From positions 1,798,001-1,862,000 of the forward strand of contig CAWCZF010000006.1 in assembly GCA_963799975.1 (NCBI GenBank): a stretch of DNA of 64,000 nt. The letters are read 5' to 3'. Position 1 is the stretch's first letter. Each line of letters opens with the position of its first letter. Under the pieces are notes generated by a model. That model did no database searches, had not been told where the DNA came from, and was given only the letters and a program-made list of their open reading frames with translations. A program made the translations under genes and the position numbers. This DNA is from Actinoallomurus sp963799975. GTDB lineage: Bacteria; Actinomycetota; Actinomycetes; Streptosporangiales; Streptosporangiaceae. Shown piece after piece: positions 41,542-50,460 of this stretch.

Positions 41542-42417
41542 ATGACGCTGCGTCAGTTCGAATATCTGATCGCGGTGGCCGAAGAACACTCCTTCACGCG
41601 GGCTGCCGAGCGGCTGCTCGTCTCACAGCCGGCGCTGTCCCACCAGATCAAGGTGCTCGAGTCCAGTGTCGGCGGTTCGCTGCTCGACCGGCTTCCCGGC
41701 ACGATCGAGGTCACCGCGCTCGGCGGCGCTTTCCTGCCGCACGCCGTCGCCGCGGTGCGCAGCGCCGAGGACGCGGCACGGGCCGCGCGCGCGGTCGGGC
41801 GGCTCGCCGGGGGCGAGCTGCGGGTCGCGGCCCTCCAGTCGATCGCGCTCGGCATCATCCCGCCGGCCATCCGTGCGTGGCGGCGCGAGCATCCGCAGGT
41901 CCGCGTGCAGATCCGGGAGTTCATGCACGTCGACCTGCTGGTGACGGAGATGCTGCACGGCGGGGCCGACGTCGCGATCGGCCCGGAGCCGGCCGGCTGG
42001 AGCGGGGTGAGCCGCTCGCTCGGGCCGGAGGAGTTCATGGTGGTGCTGCCCTACGACGACGCCGAGCTGCGGTCGGGCGGCCGGTCGATCGACCTGCGGC
42101 GGCTCGCCGCCCGCCCGTGGGTGCTGTACGCCCCGGACTTCGGCCTGACCCCCGTGGTCAGCGCGGCCTGCGCACGCGCGGGCTTCACGCCCCGCGCCGC
42201 CGTGCGCACGCACCACACCGCGACGGCGATCGAACTCGCGGCCGCCGGCCTGGGTCCCGCCCTGGTGCCGGGCAACGTCATCGGCCCCGACTTCGAGCGC
42301 TGCACCGTACGCCCGGACCCGCCGATCTGGCAGGAACTCGTGGCCTTCACCCGCGCGTACGTCTCGCCGCCCGCCGCGGCCTTCATCGAGACACTCGCCG
42401 AACACACGTCCCTCTAG
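41542..42417 (+). CDS. LysR-family regulator, copy 1
   Basis: 291 residues. HTH at 1-60 (LRQFEYLIAVAEEHSFTRAA, VSQPALSHQIKVLE) and a periplasmic-binding-protein-like effector domain (LRVAALQSIALGIIPPAIRAW). Paralogous to the LysR at 45033: both share IALGIIPPA, RPWVLY, HHT-x-TA and AAAGLGPALVP blocks. The two flank a thioesterase and two DUF574 methyltransferases. Leaderless-type start with a perfect -10. Its stop overlaps the convergent thioesterase stop by four bases. Confidence 0.9.
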   Translation: MTLRQFEYLIAVAEEHSFTRAAERLLVSQPALSHQIKVLESSVGGSLLDRLPGTIEVTALGGAFLPHAVAAVRSAEDAARAARAVGRLAGGELRVAALQSIALGIIPPAIRAWRREHPQVRVQIREFMHVDLLVTEMLHGGADVAIGPEPAGWSGVSRSLGPEEFMVVLPYDDAELRSGGRSIDLRRLAARPWVLYAPDFGLTPVVSAACARAGFTPRAAVRTHHTATAIELAAAGLGPALVPGNVIGPDFERCTVRPDPPIWQELVAFTRAYVSPPAAAFIETLAEHTSL

Positions 42418-43217
42418 CCTCGCCCGCCCCGGCGGACCAGCTGTCGACTCTGGGCGACCAGCGCGCCCGCGGAGTCCCAGACGTCGACCTCCTCGTCGAA
42501 CCAGTCGTCGCCGATCAGCCTCGTACGCGCGTGCAGCCTCAGCCACCCCGCGGCCGCCCGCCCGCGTACGTGCAGCGTCAGCTCGACGGTGGAGGCGGGT
42601 TCGAGCAGGCCGACAGCCACCGGGGCGAGCGGCTTCGCGTCGACGGCGAGGGCGAGCACGCACGCGTCGGGCCGGTCGCTCTCTGGCAGGCGGAAGTACC
42701 CGCGCAGCTCCGGGACGCCGTGCGGCGCGCCGTCGAGCCAGCCGGTCGTACCGGTATCCAGGCGCAGGTCAAGGCGGGACAGGAACCGCCGTCCCGGGCC
42801 GAGCGGGTGGGCCGGGTCGAGCGCCACGCACGCCTCCACCGGCGGCATCGAGGGCGGATCGGCCGACCAGAGGCTCCCTGCCTCCCGGCCGAGATCGGCG
42901 GTGCTCACCTGGGCCGAGAGGATCGCTCGCCCCTCCTGGACGACGGTGGCACGGGTCACCGAGACCGTACGGCCCGCGCGCAGGGGCTCCAGGCGTATCT
43001 CCGCCGGGCCGGGCGCCCCGGGCCGCAGGAAGTGCGCGCTCGTCGCCACCGGGTCCGGGTGCGGCGACGCGTCCAGGACCGCGCGCAACGCGGTGGCCAG
43101 CAGGTACCCGCCGTGCACGATCCCGGAGATCTCCGGCGTGAAACCCAGGTCGAGCTCGGCCGCGTACCGGCCCTCCCCAATGCCTCGTACCGCCGACGCG
43201 TCCGCGAAACCGGTCAT
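42414..43217 (-). CDS. acyl-CoA thioesterase-like protein (double hot-dog, TesB type)
   Basis: 267 residues. First hot-dog: EISGIVHGGYLLATALRAVL, then SAHFLRPGAPGPAEIRLEPL and RAGRTVSVTRATVVQEGR. Second hot-dog at the C terminus (STVELTLHVRGRAAAGWLRL, then HARTRLIGDDWFDEEVDVWD). Such proteins hydrolyse acyl-CoA; the substrate is unknown. ATG 43217 has GGGAGG upstream. Divergent from methyltransferase 1, convergent with LysR copy 1. Confidence 0.83.
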   Translation of the reverse strand: MTGFADASAVRGIGEGRYAAELDLGFTPEISGIVHGGYLLATALRAVLDASPHPDPVATSAHFLRPGAPGPAEIRLEPLRAGRTVSVTRATVVQEGRAILSAQVSTADLGREAGSLWSADPPSMPPVEACVALDPAHPLGPGRRFLSRLDLRLDTGTTGWLDGAPHGVPELRGYFRLPESDRPDACVLALAVDAKPLAPVAVGLLEPASTVELTLHVRGRAAAGWLRLHARTRLIGDDWFDEEVDVWDSAGALVAQSRQLVRRGGRG

Positions 43218-43328
43218 CAATCCCTCCCGGACGGATGGCCGGATGAGGCAAGCCCGAAGGCACACCGCGGCCGTGATCGAGGGAGTAGCGTCGCATACCC
43301 CCGATCACAACGAGAGGCGGGTGCGGCC

Positions 43329-44123
43329 ATGGTCGGCGCCGGCGTCGACCCGACCACACCCAACGTCGCCCGGATGTATGACTTCTACCTGGGCGGCAAG
43401 GACAACTTCGCCGCGGACCGCGAGGCCGCCGAGCGCATCATGAAGATCATGCCGCACGCCCCCGAGTGGGTGCGGACCAACCGCGGGTTCCTGGTCCGCG
43501 CCGTCGAGGCCCTCTCTGAGCTGGGCCTGCGGCAGTTCGTCGACATCGGCACCGGCCTGCCCACCCAGGACAGCGTGCACCAGGTGGCGCGGCGCAGGGG
43601 CCGCGGCGCGCGGGTGGTCTACGTCGACGTCGACCCCGTCGTGGTCTCGCACGGCCGCGCGCTCCTCGCGACCGACGCGGACAGCACCGTGATCCAGGCC
43701 GACATGCGCGAGCCCGAGGCGATCCTGACGCACCCCGAGACGCGCGCGCTGATCGACTTCGAGCGGCCGGTCGCGGTCCTGCTCGTGGCGGTTCTGCACT
43801 TCGTCCCGGGCGACCGCGAGGCCGCCGCGATCGTGTCCCGGCTGTGCTCCGGCCTCGCGCCCGGCAGCCACCTGGTCATCTCCCACATCACGGCCGACGA
43901 GGTCGCGCCGGACGTCGCCAGCGAGGGCCGCCAGATCTACGCCACGACCTCGCTCGGCTCGATCACGCCGCGCACCCCCGCTCAGGTGAGCGCGCTCTTC
44001 GACGGCCTTGAGCTGCTCGAACCCGGCCTGGTCGGCGTGGAGTACTGGAGAGCCGGCCGCCAGCCGCCCGGAAGGACCTTACCGCTCGGTTTCCTCGGAG
44101 GCGTTGCCCGTACGATGACGTGA
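43329..44123 (+). CDS. DUF574-type SAM-dependent methyltransferase, copy 1
   Basis: 264 residues. Family blocks: VARMYDFYLGGKDNFAADRE, IGTGLPTQDSVHQVA (SAM glycine loop, G-x-G), VVYVDVDPVVVSHGRALL and ADMREPEAIL. I know this as DUF574/Methyltransf_19, abundant in streptomycete-like genomes and without assigned substrates. It lies 24 bases before its paralog, so the two likely form an operon. ATG 43329 follows a purine-rich GAGAGGCGGG. Confidence 0.87.
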   Translation: MVGAGVDPTTPNVARMYDFYLGGKDNFAADREAAERIMKIMPHAPEWVRTNRGFLVRAVEALSELGLRQFVDIGTGLPTQDSVHQVARRRGRGARVVYVDVDPVVVSHGRALLATDADSTVIQADMREPEAILTHPETRALIDFERPVAVLLVAVLHFVPGDREAAAIVSRLCSGLAPGSHLVISHITADEVAPDVASEGRQIYATTSLGSITPRTPAQVSALFDGLELLEPGLVGVEYWRAGRQPPGRTLPLGFLGGVARTMT

Positions 44124-44147
44124 TCAACATCTGCACGGGGAGCACGC

Positions 44148-44999
44148 ATGACCGAAGACGCCGAGTGGATGCGCCGTTCGACCGGCCGCGAGCCGGTCGA
44201 GCTCGACACCGGCCGCCCGCACCCCGCGCGGGTCTATGACTACCTGCTCGGCGGCAAGACCAACTTCGAGGCCGACCGGCGAGCGGCCGAGACATCCCTC
44301 GCAGCCAACCCCACCGGCCGTACCGGCCCGCTGGAGAACCGCGCGTTCATGCTGCGGGCCGTGCGCTACCTCGTGGCCGATGCGGGCATCCGCCAGTTCC
44401 TCGACATCGGCACCGGCATCCCCACCACGCCCAACGTCCACCAGGTCGCGCAGAGCGCCGCGCCCGCCGCGCGCATCGTCTATGCGGACAACGACCCGAT
44501 CGTGCTCTCCCACGCACGCGCGCTCATGAGCAGCACCCCCGAGGGCGAGACCGCCTACATCGAGGCCGACATGCGCGAGCCGAAGACGGTCCTCGACGCA
44601 CCGGAGCTGCACGCGGTCCTCGACCTGGAAAAACCGGTCGGGCTCCTGCTCGTCGCCACCATGCACCTGCTCAGCGACCTGGACGAGGCGTACGACGTCT
44701 GCGGCCGGTTCGTGGCCGCGATGCCGCCGGGCAGCCACCTCGTGCTCACCCACCTGACCGGCGACCTGCTGCCCGAGCAGTTCGACGAGGTCTCGGCGAA
44801 CTACGCGCGCCGTGGCATGACGCTCGTGCCGCGCACCAAGGCCGAGGTCACCCGATTCTTCGACGGGCTGGAGCTCATCGACCCGGGCGTACAGGTCCTG
44901 CACCGCTGGCGTCCGGATCTGCGCCGGCCGAACGACATCGGCACCGGGCGGGCCGCCGACGCCGAAGTCTCCCTGTACGGCGGCGTCGCCCGCATCTGA
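44148..44999 (+). CDS. DUF574-type SAM-dependent methyltransferase, copy 2
   Basis: 283 residues, paralog of the preceding gene: ARVYDYLLGGKTNFEADRRA, DIGTGIPTTPNVHQVA, YADNDPIVLSHARALM and EADMREPKTVL. About 20 residues longer at the N terminus. GGGGAG lies before ATG 44148. Two adjacent divergent copies suggest duplication followed by specialisation. LysR copy 2 begins 33 bases downstream with its own promoter. Confidence 0.88.
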   Translation: MTEDAEWMRRSTGREPVELDTGRPHPARVYDYLLGGKTNFEADRRAAETSLAANPTGRTGPLENRAFMLRAVRYLVADAGIRQFLDIGTGIPTTPNVHQVAQSAAPAARIVYADNDPIVLSHARALMSSTPEGETAYIEADMREPKTVLDAPELHAVLDLEKPVGLLLVATMHLLSDLDEAYDVCGRFVAAMPPGSHLVLTHLTGDLLPEQFDEVSANYARRGMTLVPRTKAEVTRFFDGLELIDPGVQVLHRWRPDLRRPNDIGTGRAADAEVSLYGGVARI

Positions 45000-45020
45000 T
45001 ACCCCGCTGACCTGCGGGGA

Positions 45021-45026
45021 TACAAT
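45021..45026 (+). promoter_or_regulatory. -10 hexamer TACAAT, leaderless layout
   Basis: TACAAT (five of six), six bases (TCGGGC), ATG 45033 of LysR copy 2: the same arrangement as LysR copy 1. Confidence 0.6.
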
Positions 45027-45032
45027 TCGGGC

Positions 45033-45935
45033 ATGAGCTTCCGGCAGATGGAGTATCTGCTGGCCGTCGTGGAGGAGGGCTCGTTCACCCGGGCGGCGCA
45101 GCGGCTGTCGGTATCCCAGCCCGCGCTCTCCCACCAGATCCGCGCGCTGGAGCGCACCGTCGGGCATCCTCTGCTCGAACGCCTGCCGGACGCCGTACGC
45201 CTGACGCCGATGGGGCGTGCGTACCTGCCGCACGCCATCGCGGCCCTGCACAGCGCGGACGAGGCACGCCACATCGCCCGGCCGCGCGGCGACGTGGACC
45301 CGATCACGCTGCGGATCGCCGCGCTGTACTCCATCGCGCTCGGCATCATCCCGCCCGCGGTCATCGCGTGGCGGCGGTTCTACCCGGACGCGCACGTCGA
45401 GCTGCTGGAGTACGGCAACAGCGGCGACCTGGCGGGACTGATGGCGCTCGGCGGCGCCGACGTCGCCGTCAGCGCCGCGCCGCTGCACTGGGACGGCCCT
45501 GTACGCGTGCTGGGCAGCGAGGTGCTCGTCGTCGTGCTGGCACCCGATGACCCGGTGGCCGCCGACGGCCGCCGTACGGTGCGGCTGGCCGAGCTGGCCG
45601 ACCGCCCCTGGGTGCTCTACACGCCGGACAACGGGCTCGCGACCGTCGTCGCGCAGGCGTGCTCGGCCGCCGGTTTCGTCGCGCGGCCCGCGGTGCACAC
45701 GCACCACACGTCGACCGCGGTGCAGCTCGCCGCCGCCGGGCTCGGCCCGGCGCTCGTGCCGCGGAACATGATCGAGGCCGACTTCACCGGCGTCCAGCTC
45801 GAACCCGACCCTCCGGTGCTCCGCGAGCTGGTGGCCTTCACCGCCACCGCCGAGGTGCCGCACATCTCGGTGTTCATCGACATCCTGGCCGAGCGCGGCC
45901 CCGTACGCTCACGGCGTCCCGGCGGGCCCCGCTGA
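45033..45935 (+). CDS. LysR-family regulator, copy 2
   Basis: 300 residues, paralog of the LysR at 41542: FRQMEYLLAVVEEGSFTRAA, VSQPALSHQIRALERTV, IALGIIPPAVIAWRR, RPWVLYTPDNGL and AAAGLGPALVPRNM. Leaderless-type start. The last 27 bases overlap the end of the convergent LarA-like gene. Targets may include the methyltransferases or the thioesterase between the two regulators. Confidence 0.9.
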   Translation: MSFRQMEYLLAVVEEGSFTRAAQRLSVSQPALSHQIRALERTVGHPLLERLPDAVRLTPMGRAYLPHAIAALHSADEARHIARPRGDVDPITLRIAALYSIALGIIPPAVIAWRRFYPDAHVELLEYGNSGDLAGLMALGGADVAVSAAPLHWDGPVRVLGSEVLVVVLAPDDPVAADGRRTVRLAELADRPWVLYTPDNGLATVVAQACSAAGFVARPAVHTHHTSTAVQLAAAGLGPALVPRNMIEADFTGVQLEPDPPVLRELVAFTATAEVPHISVFIDILAERGPVRSRRPGGPR

Positions 45936-47183
45936 GAGGCGGTAGAGGATCTCGCCGGCGTCGTGCACGACCAGCGTGCCGGGGTCGCGCGACCACTCCT
46001 CGACGTCGATCGCGCCCGGGTCGAGGTAGGACAGTCCCAGGGCGCGCGTGGTCTCGGCGTCGATGCCGGTCGCCAGGGTGACCTCGATGCGGCAGCGCTC
46101 GCCCTCGGCCTCGTCGTACGTGCCGCCGCCGCGCAGGTGGGTGGAGTGGGCCAGAACGCCCCAGGGCAGGTGACGGTAGCGGTCCCACTGCTTCACGAAG
46201 TAGTCGCGGCAGTGGTACCCGACCTGCGCGATCGTCTCGCCGTGGGTGCGGCTGACCTCGGTGACGTGCGGCGCGTACAGCACGACCTGGCCGCCGTCGG
46301 CGACGACCGGCTCGACCTTGTACATGCCCTTGGCGGCAGTCCAGATCTCGTCGTAGCGCCGCGACACCAGGGAGAGCACGCGTTTGACCGGCGCGGACAG
46401 GTACTTCACGTCGGCCTGCGCCGCGATGTCGGCGGCCGCGGCCCAGGCGTCCTCGGTGCCGCCGTAGGCGATCGCGTGCAGGTTCACGGTGCCGGACTCG
46501 ACGACCAGGGCGAGGCAGCGCAGCTCTGCCGGCACCTTGGCCGCGGCCCGGTTGATCAGCGCGCGTACGGGCGTGACGCCGCGGGTGCCGATGATCTCGG
46601 CGCTGCTGATCAGCGCGCCCAGCCAGTGGGAGACGTCGATGACCTCCTGGCCCGCGACGCCGGGGAACAGGTACTTGTTTCCGCCGGAAAAGCCCACGAC
46701 CTCGTGCGGGAAGACCGGCCCGACGACGAGCGTGACGTCGCTGTCGACGACGGCGCGGTTGAGCCGTACGTCGACCGGCTCGGACAGCCGGCCGCCGGAC
46801 AGCTCGGCCAGCTCCTCGCCCGTGATCACGCCGACCGAGGTGAGCATGGCGGGGTCCCACCACTCGTGGTTGCGCACGGTCACGCCGGGGTAGCGCCGCT
46901 CGCTGTCACCCGGCGGGTAGCCGAGGAGGGCGGCGAGCCGCTCCTCGCTCATCGCCGGGTGCGTGCCCAGCGCGACCATGAAGGTGAGCTCGGCGACGCG
47001 GCCGTGCAGCGCGGCGTGCACGGCGTCCAGGAGCAACGGGAGCGGGCAGCTGCGGGTGGCGTCGGGCACCAGCACGCACACCTTCTTGCCGGTGTAGCCG
47101 GGCTCCTCCAGCGCGGCGCGTACGAACCGCTCGACGTCGGCGGCGGCCAGAGTCTCCTGCGCCGAGCCGAGGACGTGGGCCAT
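45909..47183 (-). CDS. LarA-like (DUF2088) lactate racemase-family protein
   Basis: 424 residues, the LarA size. Signatures: VPDATRSCP, GTHPAMSEERL, VRNHEWWDP and FPHEVVGFSGGNKYLFPGVAG, the last containing the His and Lys region that in LarA binds the nickel-pincer cofactor. LarA interconverts lactate enantiomers; many relatives act on other 2-hydroxyacids. No larB, larC or larE is present here. ATG 47183 has AAGGGAG upstream and follows nagA after 38 bases, so it is probably in the nag operon and may act on a sugar acid. Confidence 0.82.
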   Translation of the reverse strand: MAHVLGSAQETLAAADVERFVRAALEEPGYTGKKVCVLVPDATRSCPLPLLLDAVHAALHGRVAELTFMVALGTHPAMSEERLAALLGYPPGDSERRYPGVTVRNHEWWDPAMLTSVGVITGEELAELSGGRLSEPVDVRLNRAVVDSDVTLVVGPVFPHEVVGFSGGNKYLFPGVAGQEVIDVSHWLGALISSAEIIGTRGVTPVRALINRAAAKVPAELRCLALVVESGTVNLHAIAYGGTEDAWAAAADIAAQADVKYLSAPVKRVLSLVSRRYDEIWTAAKGMYKVEPVVADGGQVVLYAPHVTEVSRTHGETIAQVGYHCRDYFVKQWDRYRHLPWGVLAHSTHLRGGGTYDEAEGERCRIEVTLATGIDAETTRALGLSYLDPGAIDVEEWSRDPGTLVVHDAGEILYRLSAGPAGTP

Positions 47184-47221
47184 GAGAGGCTCCCTTCGGC
47201 CGGGTCGGTCACCTTCCAGTA

Positions 47222-48361
47222 TCACCGGTCGAGCACGGCACGCCCGGCGGCGAGGACCGTACGGACGTCGAGGGTGGTGTCGCCCGGGGTCCAGGCGAAG
47301 GTGATCAGGTCCGCGGGCGCGCCCGGGCGCAGGACGCCGCGGCCGCCGGCGAACCGGCCGGGGTTGGCGGTGGCCAGGCGCAGGCCGTCCGGCAGGGTCA
47401 GGCCGGCCATCGTGATCGCGGTCGCCACGCCGTCGGCCAGCGAACGCGACGCGCCCGCCAGGAACGGGGTGCCGGCGCGGGACAGCCGCCCGTCGTCTGA
47501 CAGCTCGACCTCGCCCCCGACCGGCGTACGGTAGCGGCCCGGCGGCATCCCGGCCAGCGCCGTCGCGTCCGACACGAGGTGGGCGCGTTCGATCCCCTTG
47601 GCGCGCAGCATCGCGCGGAACGTGTCCGCGCTCAGGTGGTGCCCGTCCGCGATGAACCCGGCGTGCAGGCGGTCGTCGGCGAGCTGGGCCCACAGGTGGT
47701 TGGGGTGGCGGGGCAGCAGGGCGTGCGTCGCGTTGCCCACGTGGGTGGCGAGCACGGCGCCGGCGTCGGCGGCTCGGGTGATCTGCTCCGGCGTGGCGTG
47801 CGTATGCCCGATCGCGCAGCGTACGCCGTCGCGGGTTGCGCGGGCGATGAGGTCGATCGCGGCGTCGTCGTGCGGCGAGACGGTGACCAGGCCCGCGAGA
47901 GCGCCCCAGCGGCGCAGCTCCGCGAGGTCGGCGGGCCGGATGTGGCGTGGGTCGTGCGCCCCGCGCGGCCCGTCCTCGGCGGACAGGAACGGCCCCTCGA
48001 CGTGCGCGTACGGGATGGCGTGCGCGACGAGCGGGTCCGCGGCGCGGGCCCGCGCGATCGTCGCCAGGGCCGCGGTGATCCGCTCCTCGGGCGCGCTCAC
48101 GAGCGTCGGCACGACGGTGGTGACGCCCGCGCCGTGCAGCGCGCGTACCAGCGCCGCCACGGTGTCCTCCTCCAGGTCGGCGGCGTTGACGTCGTGCCCG
48201 GCGAAGCCGTTGACCTGGAGGTCGACCAGGCCGGGCGCCAGCCAGAGCGCGGACGGCTCGCCGACGGCCGTGATCGCGGCGACCCGGCCGTCCTCGACGG
48301 CGACGCGCAGGGTGCGGCCGGTCGCCGGGTCCCGGCCGGTGATCGCCCGGTCACGCGCCAT
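47222..48361 (-). CDS. nagA: N-acetylglucosamine-6-phosphate deacetylase
   Basis: 379 residues, amidohydrolase fold. LAPGLVDLQVNGFAGHDVN opens the barrel, HVEGPFLS carries the metal Glu, AIGHTHATPEQ and THVGNATHALLP the metal His residues, and SDATALAG the catalytic Asp. It removes acetate from GlcNAc-6-phosphate. The first 11 bases overlap nagB, so the two are coupled. Together they feed amino sugars from chitin or cell wall into glycolysis. Confidence 0.92.
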   Translation of the reverse strand: MARDRAITGRDPATGRTLRVAVEDGRVAAITAVGEPSALWLAPGLVDLQVNGFAGHDVNAADLEEDTVAALVRALHGAGVTTVVPTLVSAPEERITAALATIARARAADPLVAHAIPYAHVEGPFLSAEDGPRGAHDPRHIRPADLAELRRWGALAGLVTVSPHDDAAIDLIARATRDGVRCAIGHTHATPEQITRAADAGAVLATHVGNATHALLPRHPNHLWAQLADDRLHAGFIADGHHLSADTFRAMLRAKGIERAHLVSDATALAGMPPGRYRTPVGGEVELSDDGRLSRAGTPFLAGASRSLADGVATAITMAGLTLPDGLRLATANPGRFAGGRGVLRPGAPADLITFAWTPGDTTLDVRTVLAAGRAVLDR

Positions 48362-49091
48362 CGGGCGCGGACTCCTCGTCGAGGTAGATCGTGCAGCGGG
48401 GGTGGGTGCGCAGCGCGCTCGCGGGCAGCCGTCCGGTGACCGGCCCGTGCAGGGCGGCGGTCACCGCGGCGCGCTTGCGCGCCCCGGGCGCCATGCAGAA
48501 GACCTCCGCCGCGGACAGCAGCGCCGGCACGGTGAGGGTGATCGCCCGGTGCGGCACCTCGTCCAGGGTCGCGAAGCAGCCGTCGTCCACCTGCTGGCGG
48601 CGACTGACCTCGTCCAGCTCGACGATCTTGACCAGGGACGGGTCGGCCAGGTCGGCCGGCGGGTCGTTGAAGGCGAGATGGCCGTTGACGCCGATGCCCA
48701 GGCAGACGAGGTCGACCGGCGCGGCCGCGAGCAGCGCGGCGTACTCCCCCGCCGCCGCATACGGGTCGTCGCCGGGCTCGATCAGCCGTACCGTCCCGAT
48801 CGGAACACGGTCGAACAGCACGTCGCGCAGCCAGTGGCCGAACCGCTGGGGCGCGCCGGGCGGCAGCCCGATGTACTCATCCATGTGGAAGGCGGTCACC
48901 CGGCTCCAGTCGATCCCGTGACGCACCGCGAGGGAACGGAGCGTGGCCTCCTGGCTGGGCGCCGAGGCGAAGATCATCCGTACCTGGGCCTGGGCCGCCA
49001 GCCGCCGGACGAGCGCCGCCGCGACGTCGTCGGCCGCGGCCGCGCCGAGCGCCTCGGGGCCGGGCAGCCGCCGCACGCGGACCTCGGGCAT
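48351..49091 (-). CDS. nagB: glucosamine-6-phosphate deaminase
   Basis: 246 residues. FHMDEYIGLP, LCLGIGVNGHLAFNDP and the ring-opening His region are the NagB hallmarks. Converts glucosamine-6-phosphate to fructose-6-phosphate and ammonia. ATG 49091 is preferred by alignment with family starts, with GGGAGG close upstream; a GTG at 49124 in frame is the alternative. First gene of nagB-nagA-larA-like. No DasR-type operator was recognised upstream. Confidence 0.9.
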   Translation of the reverse strand: MPEVRVRRLPGPEALGAAAADDVAAALVRRLAAQAQVRMIFASAPSQEATLRSLAVRHGIDWSRVTAFHMDEYIGLPPGAPQRFGHWLRDVLFDRVPIGTVRLIEPGDDPYAAAGEYAALLAAAPVDLVCLGIGVNGHLAFNDPPADLADPSLVKIVELDEVSRRQQVDDGCFATLDEVPHRAITLTVPALLSAAEVFCMAPGARKRAAVTAALHGPVTGRLPASALRTHPRCTIYLDEESAPDGA

Positions 49092-49653
49092 GGCCCTCCC
49101 CTGCTCGGCGCCGGACACCAGCACCCTACGGGGACGGGAGAAACGGGGGGACGACCGTACGGCCGCAGCGCTAAGGAGTCCACCACGGGCCGTACGGCCG
49201 CGTTTGACCGTGGGGGCGGTCAGCCGGATCCGACCGGGGGGCCACCGGTGGAGTGCCCCCGAAGGAGCCGCTCGCTTGCTTCCGTCCGACTACACCCCTA
49301 CCTTCGCCGATCCGATGCGCGGAGTCAGCGCCGCTGACCACCATCTTGCCGTCATGCCAGTGGTAACCCCGGTCTACCCGCTGGCCCTGATGCCAGGCGG
49401 CCGCTCCGGCTCGGCGCGACGCCTCCGGTGTCACTCGCGTACCGGCCGTCGCTCTGGCCCCGGTGGGCACGCTCCCGGATCGACAGGCGTTCGACAAGCC
49501 CTCCTCGCCGCGTACGGAAGGCACGCCACCCCTACGAGCCCCCTACCGCCCCCTCATCACCTCCGGATCGGCCGGTAAGGGGATGGCCGGGCGGCCGGGG
49601 CTCCGTCTAGCGTTCCTTGACGGCAGAGCCGACAGGAGGGACGTCACGCCACC
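49092..49653. other. 560-base intergenic region between nagB and the PKS cluster
   Basis: No gene is supported here; open frames are short and have no family resemblance. Visible structure: CCGTACGG cores at 49155-49162 and 49190-49197, the second inside the 12-bp palindrome GGCCGTACGGCC (49188-49199), and a 6-bp hairpin TGACCG/CGGTCA at 49205-49222. The palindromes could be operators for nagB, but CGTACG is common in this DNA. The PKS-side promoter was not identified. Confidence 0.4.
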
Positions 49654-50415
49654 ATGACGACACTGCCCACCGATCCCGACACGTGGATCCGGCGCTACCA
49701 CGACGCGCCGGACAGCGCGGTCCAGCTCGTCTGCTTCCCGCACGCCGGGGGGTCGGCCAGCTTCTTCTTCCCGGTCTCGACGGCGCTCTCGCCGGGCGTC
49801 GGCGTCTCCGCGGTCCAGTACCCGGGCCGTCAGGACCGCCGCGCCGAGCCCAACATCGACGATCTCCCGGCCCTCGCCGACGCGATCCTGCCCGCCGTAC
49901 GCCCGCTGGCGGGCCGGCCGCTGGCCTTCTTCGGGCACAGCATGGGCGCGCTCCTCGCGTACGAGGTGGCGCTGCGGCTCGAGGCCGAGGGCGCGCCTCC
50001 CCTGACACGCCTGTACGTCTCGGGCCGCCGCGCGCCATCGCGCTACCGGCCCGACGTCGTGCACAAGCAGGGCGACGCCGGCATCATCGCCGAGCTGCGC
50101 CGCCTCAGCGGGACCAACGCCGACCTGCTCGGCGATCCGGAGACGCTGGAGATGATCCTCCCGGCGATCAAGAGCGACTACAAAGCCGTCGAGACGTACC
50201 AGCACACGCCCGGCCGGTCGGTGAGCTGCCCGGTCCTCGTGCTGATCGGCGACAACGACGCCAAGGTGACGGCCGAGGAGGCGAACGCCTGGGCCGAGCA
50301 CACGACCGGCACGTTCGAGCTGCGGGTCTTCCCCGGCGGCCACTTCTACCTGGTCGACCAGAGCCGGCAGGTCATCGACCTCATCGCGGCGGACCTGGCC
50401 GCGCGGCCGGCCTAG
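49654..50415 (+). CDS. type II (editing) thioesterase of PKS cluster
   Basis: 253 residues of the TEII family: FPHAGGSASFFFP, VQYPGRQDR, nucleophile in FFGHSMGALLAYE, acid in LIGDNDAKVT and His in FPGGHFYL. TEII enzymes hydrolyse stalled or wrong acyl groups from PKS carrier proteins. It is separated from the first PKS gene by a terminator-like hairpin. An AGGAGG lies 16 bases before ATG 49654, rather far. Confidence 0.92.
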   Translation: MTTLPTDPDTWIRRYHDAPDSAVQLVCFPHAGGSASFFFPVSTALSPGVGVSAVQYPGRQDRRAEPNIDDLPALADAILPAVRPLAGRPLAFFGHSMGALLAYEVALRLEAEGAPPLTRLYVSGRRAPSRYRPDVVHKQGDAGIIAELRRLSGTNADLLGDPETLEMILPAIKSDYKAVETYQHTPGRSVSCPVLVLIGDNDAKVTAEEANAWAEHTTGTFELRVFPGGHFYLVDQSRQVIDLIAADLAARPA

Positions 50416-50430
50416 GAACACCCCTTCGGC

Positions 50431-50460
50431 AAGGCTCCCGGCGCCCGTGCCGGGGGCCTT
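50431..50460 (+). terminator. hairpin after the type II thioesterase
   Basis: AAGGCTCCCGGC, six-base loop, GCCGGGGGCCTT: a 12-bp stem with one T-G pair, ending in TTCGT. Suggests separate or attenuated transcription of the PKS genes. Confidence 0.65.

Noticed and set aside
49141..49222. CCGTACGG palindromes as a specific operator upstream of nagB
   Set aside because: CGTACG-type words are very frequent throughout this DNA, so two copies do not prove an operator. No DasR-like site was seen either.
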